A DNA stretch of 12,534 bases from NCBI GenBank assembly GCA_943330985.1, contig CALQJV010000006.1, forward strand, positions 1 to 12,534, read 5' to 3'. The translations under genes were made by a program, and so were the position numbers. Below, piece by piece: positions 7,949-12,534 of this stretch. The first letter of the stretch is position 1. Each line of letters starts with the position of its first letter. The stretch comes from Chitinophaga pinensis. Lineage in GTDB: Bacteria; Bacteroidota; Bacteroidia; M30B66. Below the pieces are notes generated by a model. The model was not told the DNA's origin. It did not search any database and saw only the letters and a program-made list of their open reading frames with translations.

Positions 7949-8566
7949 ATGATTCATCTAACACTGCCCATTATTCTGGTCACCTCAGTCATATCTATTC
8001 TAACGTTTAATCGTTCGGATTTGATGGCGCGTTTCCAATTTAACGCATACATGATCAAGCATCGGAACCAGTGGTATCGATTTATTACCCATGCTTTTCT
8101 CCATGCCGATTGGATGCATCTCATTGTGAATATGCTTGTGTTATATTCATTCGGGCAATTTGTTGAATCGAATTTAGCCTTTCATTTCGGAGATATTTCC
8201 CCAATCATATACCTCGTACTTTATTTTGGAGCTGTAATCATTTCCTCCATTAGTACGTTTCAAAAACACAAAGAAGACCATTGGTATAACGCTGTTGGTG
8301 CTTCAGGTGCAGTGGCGGCGGTGATGTTTTCGAGTGTTGTTTTCGGCCCGTTTATGAAAATTTACTTGTATGGCATTTTGCCATTACCTGCAATACTTTG
8401 GTCCGCTTTGTATGTTGCGTATAGTATGTATATGGGCAATCGTCAATCCGATAACATCAACCACGATGCGCATTTATGGGGTGGTTTTTTTGGAATGCTA
8501 TTCACACTAATTCTAAGTCCATCAATTGCGCAGGAATTTATTCAGCACATTTTAAGCATTTTTTAG
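7949..8566 (+). CDS. Rhomboid-family intramembrane serine protease
   Basis: A 205-residue polytopic inner-membrane protease that cleaves transmembrane substrates. Six hydrophobic segments are visible (about 4-20, 52-74, 85-101, 117-133, 139-162, 176-194), the minimal rhomboid core. A QWYRFIT segment (41-47) corresponds to the loop-1 WR region. HLIVN (H57, N61) matches the HxxxN motif of TM2 in GlpG. GASG (117-120) carries nucleophile Ser119. DAHLWGG carries catalytic His175. All active-site residues are present, so it is probably active. It is the first gene of a tight operon: the HAD phosphatase start follows its stop after 3 nt. The substrate is unknown and neighbouring genes do not reveal it. 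Confidence 0.93.
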   Translation: MIHLTLPIILVTSVISILTFNRSDLMARFQFNAYMIKHRNQWYRFITHAFLHADWMHLIVNMLVLYSFGQFVESNLAFHFGDISPIIYLVLYFGAVIISSISTFQKHKEDHWYNAVGASGAVAAVMFSSVVFGPFMKIYLYGILPLPAILWSALYVAYSMYMGNRQSDNINHDAHLWGGFFGMLFTLILSPSIAQEFIQHILSIF

Positions 8567-8569
8567 GTT

Positions 8570-9055
8570 ATGAATAAAGCGGTGTTTTTAGATCGTGATG
8601 GTATCGTTAATAAAGAACTTGGCGATTACATTCTTCGTTACGAAGAGTTTGAGATTTTGCCGGAACTTATTCCATTTCTCTTCGAAGTGAAACGTCGAGG
8701 ATATAAAATCATCATCATAACCAATCAGGCTGGAATTGCAAAAGGATTGTATAACCACGAATTGGTTGAGGCCTGTCATGCATTCTTAAAAGAAGAACTT
8801 TCGGGTCATGGTATTTATTTGGACGAAATATATTATTGTCCGCATCATCCCGATTTTGGTGAATGCCTTTGCCGAAAGCCCAAAAGTTTGTTAATCGAAA
8901 AAGCTATTGCCCGATTTCAGTTGGATCCTGAGCAATGCTTTATGATAGGTGATAAATTACGTGATGTTCAAGCTTCCGAAGGCGCAGGAGTAAAAGGATT
9001 TCAATTGCCAGCGAATCCTTCATTAGATCAACTTTTTGAATGTTTACCACAATGA
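8570..9055 (+). CDS. HAD-IIIA phosphatase, GmhB/HisB-N type
   Basis: A 161-residue cytosolic phosphatase of the family that removes phosphate from D-glycero-D-manno-heptose 1,7-bisphosphate (LPS core heptose synthesis) or histidinol phosphate. DRDGIVN has nucleophile Asp8 and acid/base Asp10. TN (51-52) is motif II, Lys103 motif III, and GDKLRD (Asp128, Asp132) motif IV. A structural zinc site is complete: C90, H92, C99, C101. The loop between H92 and C99 is six residues. From memory, E. coli GmhB has about twelve and HisB-N about five, so the loop does not favour GmhB clearly and the substrate is uncertain. No heptose or histidine genes are in view. The ATGA at 9052-9055 couples it to the next gene. 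Confidence 0.88.
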   Translation: MNKAVFLDRDGIVNKELGDYILRYEEFEILPELIPFLFEVKRRGYKIIIITNQAGIAKGLYNHELVEACHAFLKEELSGHGIYLDEIYYCPHHPDFGECLCRKPKSLLIEKAIARFQLDPEQCFMIGDKLRDVQASEGAGVKGFQLPANPSLDQLFECLPQ

Positions 9056-9894
9056 GCTCAATCATTTGTTTTAACGGCCAATTTCTTGAGAAAAACGTAT
9101 GGAACATGGGTCCGGAAAACCGTAGTTTTTTATATGGAGATGGACTTTTTGAAAGTGTTCGGTTTCAAGATGGAACATTAATCTATATTGACGATCATCT
9201 GGAGCGTTTAGTAAGCGGCATGTTCACTCTTGGGCTGGATACAACGTTTTTTAATCCTTTGCAGATTTGTGATTTGATGCTCGAATTATGCAAACAAAAT
9301 GAATTGGTAGATGCACGAATTCGGTTAACCGTTTTTCGCGATGCAGGAGGATTTTATAAACCTTCGAGCGACAATTGCAGCTATTTAATTACTGCAGAAG
9401 CAATTAATCCTTTACTTATCAAAAATGAAAAGGGTGTGCGTTTGGGATTGTATTCTGAAATTAGAAAACCAATTAACAGTCTATCTGGAATCAAGTCATC
9501 GAATGGTTTGTTGTATGTTTTGGCCGCGCGTTATGCCCGTGAAAACAATTGGGACGATTCAATCATATTAAATGAACATGGTCGAATTTGCGAATCTTCC
9601 AATTCCAATATCTTTTTGGTTTTACCGAACAAACGAATTTTAACTCCTCCAATCTCCGAAGGTATATTACCCGGTGTAATGCGAAAAAACCTCATCAAAT
9701 GGCTTCGTGATAATGAATACCAAGTGGATGAGGCTATAGTTTTGACAGACGATTTCTATCGAGCAGAGGAAGTTTTTTTAAGCAATGCTATTCAAGGAGT
9801 AAGATGGGTAATCGCGTTTAAAGAACGTCGTTATTTTAGCACGGTTTCACGAAATATTATGGATGCCTTTTCCAACTATTTGCATTTTAGTTGA
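9052..9894 (+). CDS. Class IV aminotransferase (PLP fold-type IV; 4-amino-4-deoxychorismate lyase / branched-chain type)
   Basis: A 280-residue PLP enzyme of the family that includes branched-chain aminotransferase, D-amino-acid transaminase and aminodeoxychorismate lyase (PabC). Typical landmarks are FLYGDGLFES (26-35), DDHLERL (47-53), the catalytic lysine region GIKSSNGL with Lys148, ESSNSNIF (181-188, cofactor-side Glu181), and TPPISEGILPGVMR (198-211). The residues around Lys148 differ from the usual K-x-x-N/x-L-x-N of BCATs, so PabC-like or another activity is possible. The start is the ATG at 9052, which overlaps the phosphatase stop as ATGA. An ATG at 9040 in the same frame lies inside the previous gene and adds only four residues. 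The 3' end overlaps the convergent yqgE by 8 bp. Confidence 0.87.
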   Translation: MSSIICFNGQFLEKNVWNMGPENRSFLYGDGLFESVRFQDGTLIYIDDHLERLVSGMFTLGLDTTFFNPLQICDLMLELCKQNELVDARIRLTVFRDAGGFYKPSSDNCSYLITAEAINPLLIKNEKGVRLGLYSEIRKPINSLSGIKSSNGLLYVLAARYARENNWDDSIILNEHGRICESSNSNIFLVLPNKRILTPPISEGILPGVMRKNLIKWLRDNEYQVDEAIVLTDDFYRAEEVFLSNAIQGVRWVIAFKERRYFSTVSRNIMDAFSNYLHFS

Positions 9895-10447
9895 GTCTAG
9901 GATTTTCTGGATAATTCGACCAAATAGCATGTTTGCTTTTACTTTGTTTAAGAATATCTCGCCATAAATTTTCGGGCTGCATATTCAAGAGTTTTTCGGG
10001 ACGGTCAAAAATCAACCAAGAATCTTCTTCCATTTCAAAATTTAACTGGCCAGAATCCCAACCCGAATATCCCGCAAAAAAACGAACTTGATCGGGTTGA
10101 ATAAGTCCAATGGAGGCCATCTGGGTGAGTTTTTCATAATTGCCACCATAGTGGATCCCATCAGAAATTTCAAATGCACTATCTATTAAATGGGGGACTG
10201 TATGAATAAAAAAAAGCGAGTTGCTATCAACTGGTCCTCCAAAATATACAGGGCAATCGAACTCTGGAAACTCTTGAACTAATTCGTTAATCTTATATCC
10301 TACGGGTTTATTTAAAATAAAGCCCATCGCGCCTTTCTCTGTATTTTCGGCTAAAAGCACTACCGATCGTTGAAAAAGCGAATCTTGTAAAAAGGGTTCG
10401 GAAAGCATTACTTTCCCTTTTTCTGGCAATTGTTGATTTTTATTCAT
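9887..10447 (-). CDS. YqgE/AlgH (UPF0301) family protein
   Basis: A 186-residue cytosolic protein, matching the usual family length of about 187. The conserved features are all present: KGKVMLSEPFLQDSLFQRSV near the start, GFILNKP (42-48), YFGGPV (68-73) and FAGYSGWDSGQL (124-135). The biochemical role of the family is not established; AlgH was linked genetically to alginate regulation in Pseudomonas. The start is the ATG at 10447 (MNKNQQLPEK). An in-frame ATG at 10546 would add 33 basic residues not seen in the family and would span the likely promoter. The gene is divergent from pdxH and convergent with the aminotransferase, overlapping it by 8 bp. Confidence 0.93.
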   Translation of the reverse strand: MNKNQQLPEKGKVMLSEPFLQDSLFQRSVVLLAENTEKGAMGFILNKPVGYKINELVQEFPEFDCPVYFGGPVDSNSLFFIHTVPHLIDSAFEISDGIHYGGNYEKLTQMASIGLIQPDQVRFFAGYSGWDSGQLNFEMEEDSWLIFDRPEKLLNMQPENLWRDILKQSKSKHAIWSNYPENPRLN

Positions 10448-10497
10448 GATGCATTCAATTTGTTTCTTGAACGAGTATGATCGAATAAAGTTACTCG

Positions 10498-10505
10498 CAA
10501 ACATA
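10498..10505 (-). promoter_or_regulatory. Bacteroidota -7 promoter element for yqgE
   Basis: Read on the minus strand, the bases are TATGTTTG, an exact match to TAnnTTTG. A start site near 10493 would give a leader of about 45 nt before the ATG at 10447. This also argues against the upstream ATG at 10546 as the true start. A clear -33 element is not obvious. Confidence 0.5.
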
Positions 10506-10574
10506 GCAAGGCATCTTCGCCAAACCGTTTTGAAAATCAAATCCATCGTTTTATAAAAAATAAGTGTGTTTGAG

Positions 10575-10606
10575 ATTTCGTATGCGCATTTTTCTCAATT
10601 TCGTAT
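10575..10606 (+). repeat. Direct repeat in the pdxH leader region
   Basis: ATTTCGTAT occurs at 10575-10583 and again at 10598-10606, 23 bp apart (about two helical turns), just before the pdxH ATG. The 8-bp palindrome ATGCGCAT (10582-10589) overlaps the end of the first copy. Such spacing suits a regulator binding one DNA face, but no evidence beyond position supports this. Confidence 0.3.
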
Positions 10607-10622
10607 ATCAAAAAATAGAACG

Positions 10623-11264
10623 ATGTTGGATAAGATATTAGCGCTGAGAAAAGAATATAGAAAGGAAAAGTTAGATGAACAGCATATTTCCGATAATCCA
10701 ATTCAGCAATTTCGCTTTTGGTTCGATGAGTCATTAAAAGCAGAAATTGTAGAGCCTAATGCAATGATGTTGGCAACTGTAAATGCTCAACAAAGGCCAT
10801 CTATGCGCATCGTTTTATTGCGAGAAATTCTAGAAGAGGGCATTGTTTTTTACACCAATTACCTTAGCCGTAAAGGAAACGAAATCGAATTAAATCCTTT
10901 TGGAAGTGCTACGTTTTTCTGGCCAGAACTTGAACGTCAAATTCGAATTGAAGGTGTTTTGCGAAAGATTGATGAACAAGTTTCGGATAGTTATTTTGCA
11001 AAACGCCCAAGAGGAAGTCAAATTGGTGCTTGGTCTTCACCGCAGAGTAAATCAATTCATTCACGAAAAGAGTTAGAAGAAAATGAATTGCATTATACAG
11101 CGCTTTTCGATGGCAAAGATGTTCCTCGTCCACCGCATTGGGGAGGATATATTTTACAAGCTGATTACATGGAATTTTGGCAAGGCCGCGAAAACCGATT
11201 ACACGACCGTATATGTTTTACACTTTCGGAAGGTATTTGGGATCGCTCCAGAATTGCTCCGTGA
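10623..11264 (+). CDS. pdxH: Pyridoxine/pyridoxamine 5'-phosphate oxidase
   Basis: FMN-dependent enzyme that oxidises pyridoxine 5'-phosphate or pyridoxamine 5'-phosphate to pyridoxal 5'-phosphate with O2, the last step of vitamin B6 biosynthesis and salvage. The 213 residues match the family (E. coli 218). FMN-binding segments are visible: RPSMRIVLLR (58-67), YTNYLSRKG (77-85), ERQIRIEG (104-111) and SQIGAWSSPQSKSIHSR (132-148). Substrate-site signatures follow: EFWQG (184-188), RLHDR (192-196) and the C-terminal RIAP. The ATG at 10623 gives the family N-terminus; a GTG at 10566 would add 19 atypical residues. It is divergent from yqgE, and its stop is 1 nt from that of the arginase-family gene on the other strand. 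Confidence 0.96.
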   Translation: MLDKILALRKEYRKEKLDEQHISDNPIQQFRFWFDESLKAEIVEPNAMMLATVNAQQRPSMRIVLLREILEEGIVFYTNYLSRKGNEIELNPFGSATFFWPELERQIRIEGVLRKIDEQVSDSYFAKRPRGSQIGAWSSPQSKSIHSRKELEENELHYTALFDGKDVPRPPHWGGYILQADYMEFWQGRENRLHDRICFTLSEGIWDRSRIAP

Positions 11265-11265
11265 T

Positions 11266-12324
11266 TTAACGAGCAGCAGCAAAAAGCCCTTTCGATATCC
11301 CAGTAAAAGCGCATAGTTTAAAAAGAAGTCGCGCACCAACATTTGCATCCCATTCGTCTTCGCCAGGAGCAACTTCATTCAAATCAAATCCAATAATCTT
11401 TTTACCGCTCTTCGCCAAAGCACTCAGAAGGTAAATAGCTTGATGGTATTCCAAACCGCCAGCTACAGGTGTTCCGGTGTTGGGACAAAGTTTCGGGTCC
11501 AATCCATCAATATCGAAACTCACATAAACATGCTGAGGAAGTTGAGCAATAATTTCGTTAACTTGATTGTGCCAAAGTTTTCCCTGGTATGCATCAAATT
11601 TTAGCTGGTCATCGAAATAGGTTTTCACACGTTCGCCTTCGTTGCGCATCACCTGAATTTCTTCCTCGCAATAATCACGAATACCTACCTGAACAAGTTT
11701 GCTTACCTGATTTATTTTAAGTGCATTATACATTATTGATGCGTGCGAATAGGTAAATCCTTCGTAAGCAATGCGAAGATCCATGTGCGCATCAATTTGC
11801 AAAATACCAAAGGAAGGGTAGTGTTTCGATAATGCCTGCATAAAACCAAGTGGTGTACTGTGGTCGCCTCCAAGCAATCCTACTATTTTACCAGCACTTA
11901 ACCATTTCTCACATTCCGAAGAAACAAAGGCATTCATGTTTTCACATGCTTGATCGATGCTGGTTAAAAGCTCATTTTCATGTTCTTGCGGAATTCCCGA
12001 AGCAAGCGATTCGATATGTTTCTCCGCTCGATCGCGTAATACCAAACTTTGGTCTTTGATCTCAGCATTTTCTTCCAATAAATGAATGCCCAATTTCCAA
12101 GCTTCAGGAGCATCGGGATCGAATAAATCAACCTGTAAACTAGCTTCTAATATGGAAGAAGGTCCATTTGCAGTTCCGCCTGCATAGCTGACGGTAACTT
12201 CCCAGGGAACAGGAATAATAATAATTTCGGACTCCTCTGCATCGAATGGCAAACCAAAAAGGTTGCTTCCTAATTGCCCCGGTCCATTGGGGTCGAACTG
12301 CGCTATTTTTTCTAACTTATTCAT
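11266..12324 (-). CDS. Arginase/agmatinase/formimidoylglutamase (ureohydrolase) family protein
   Basis: A 352-residue binuclear manganese hydrolase of the ureohydrolase fold, whose members act on arginine, agmatine, guanidino acids or formimidoylglutamate. All six metal ligands are present: H155 (GGDHS), D178, H180 and D182 (DAHMD), D271 and D273 (SFDIDGLDP). The glycine-rich loop reads PNTGTPVAGG (281-290), with Asn where many arginases have Gly. At 352 residues it is about 40-50 longer than typical members, with extra sequence around residues 80-145. The substrate cannot be decided; Bacteroidota proteins of this form are often called agmatinase or formimidoylglutamase. The start is the ATG at 12324; an ATG at 12360 lies in the upstream terminator hairpin. 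Confidence 0.92.
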   Translation of the reverse strand: MNKLEKIAQFDPNGPGQLGSNLFGLPFDAEESEIIIIPVPWEVTVSYAGGTANGPSSILEASLQVDLFDPDAPEAWKLGIHLLEENAEIKDQSLVLRDRAEKHIESLASGIPQEHENELLTSIDQACENMNAFVSSECEKWLSAGKIVGLLGGDHSTPLGFMQALSKHYPSFGILQIDAHMDLRIAYEGFTYSHASIMYNALKINQVSKLVQVGIRDYCEEEIQVMRNEGERVKTYFDDQLKFDAYQGKLWHNQVNEIIAQLPQHVYVSFDIDGLDPKLCPNTGTPVAGGLEYHQAIYLLSALAKSGKKIIGFDLNEVAPGEDEWDANVGARLLFKLCAFTGISKGLFAAAR

Positions 12325-12339
12325 AGTTTGTTGGCGGTA

Positions 12340-12347
12340 CAAAAATA
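12340..12347 (-). promoter_or_regulatory. Bacteroidota -7 promoter element for the arginase-family gene
   Basis: On the minus strand the bases read TATTTTTG, matching TAnnTTTG exactly. A start near 12335 would leave a leader of about 10 nt before the ATG at 12324. The element touches the T tract of the HU terminator, so terminator and promoter overlap. The T-rich context raises the chance of a random match. Confidence 0.45.
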
Positions 12348-12374
12348 AAAAACCCTCCAAAAGGAGGGTTTTTT
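12347..12374. terminator. Bidirectional intrinsic terminator between HU and the arginase-family gene
   Basis: A perfect 12-bp stem, AAAAAACCCTCC (12347-12358) with GGAGGGTTTTTT (12363-12374), loop AAAA. Read on the minus strand it begins 24 nt after the HU stop codon and ends in a T tract. Its symmetry would also stop plus-strand transcription. Confidence 0.9.
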
Positions 12375-12398
12375 ATAATCAATTAATTTGGTGGTGAA

Positions 12399-12534
12399 TT
12401 ATTTCACTTTACCAGATAATTCAGTACCAGCTTTGAATTTAACCACTTTTTTAGCAGCGATTTTAATTTCTTTACCAGTTTGTGGATTACGTCCTTTACG
12501 AGCTGCGCGAGCAGAGATAGAGAAAGATCCGAAA
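12399..12534 (-). CDS. HU/IHF-family DNA-binding protein, C-terminal part (runs off the right edge)
   Basis: Reverse-strand reading from the window edge gives 44 residues and a TAA stop at 12401-12399. They begin [20 protein letters not shown] and end LSGKVK. This is the C-terminal half of a small nucleoid protein: the beta-arm with [12 protein letters not shown], carrying the Arg-Asn-Pro tip that intercalates in the minor groove, then the closing [15 protein letters not shown] strand and helix. The usual length is about 90 residues, so roughly half lies beyond the edge. It compacts and bends DNA non-specifically. The strong terminator downstream separates it from the arginase-family gene. 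Confidence 0.95.
   Translation of the reverse strand, partial: FGSFSISARAARKGRNPQTGKEIKIAAKKVVKFKAGTELSGKVK

Noticed and set aside
10448..10546. ATG at 10546 as the yqgE start (33 extra residues)
   Set aside because: The extension is basic and not family-like, and it spans an exact -7 element; the ATG at 10447 gives the standard 186-residue protein.
10566..10622. GTG start for pdxH
   Set aside because: It adds 19 residues before the conserved N-terminus and runs through the direct repeats; the ATG at 10623 fits the family length.
12325..12360. ATG at 12360 as start of the arginase-family gene
   Set aside because: It lies in the loop of a strong terminator hairpin and upstream of the promoter element; the ATG at 12324 is better.

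Overview
The window looks like ordinary chromosomal DNA of a low-GC Bacteroidota bacterium, probably Flavobacteriales-like. This is inferred from four things. There is a giant Reg_prop/Y_Y_Y hybrid histidine kinase. Shine-Dalgarno sequences are almost absent, with A/T-rich leaders instead. Perfect matches to the Bacteroidota -7 promoter element TAnnTTTG lie just upstream of several starts. The housekeeping proteins are of Bacteroidota type. No mobile element, CRISPR array, tRNA or rRNA was seen.

Left part (1-4105, minus strand): a 1237-residue two-propeller hybrid sensor kinase ending in a receiver domain. About 90 bp downstream of it, on the same strand, is the start of a probable membrane protein that runs off the left edge. 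It was found by reading the reverse strand and is only 42 codons long here.

Centre (4106-6822, plus strand): a small anti-sigma-like hypothetical protein closed by a strong terminator. Then come endonuclease III (nth), a Bcp-type peroxiredoxin and recA, which ends in a long-stemmed terminator. These three form a coherent DNA-damage and peroxide-defence neighbourhood.

Next (6859-9894, plus strand): a TPR lipoprotein with its own terminator. It is followed by a tight three-gene operon of rhomboid protease, HAD-IIIA sugar/histidinol phosphatase and class IV aminotransferase. This operon appears to start from a promoter so close to the ATG that its mRNA may be leaderless.

Right part (9887-12534): two convergent gene pairs with essentially no space between stops. 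They are aminotransferase/yqgE (8 bp overlap) and pdxH/arginase-family enzyme (1 bp gap). yqgE and pdxH are divergent from a 175 bp intergenic region. PdxH makes pyridoxal phosphate, the cofactor of the neighbouring class IV aminotransferase. At the right edge is the C-terminal half of an HU-family DNA-binding protein. Its terminator overlaps the probable promoter of the arginase-family gene.

No clearly undescribed system was found. The points most worth a second look are the possible leaderless rhomboid operon with an inverted repeat at its promoter, the palindrome upstream of recA, the terminator that runs directly into the nth start codon, the short zinc loop of the HAD phosphatase, and the uncharacterised edge gene.
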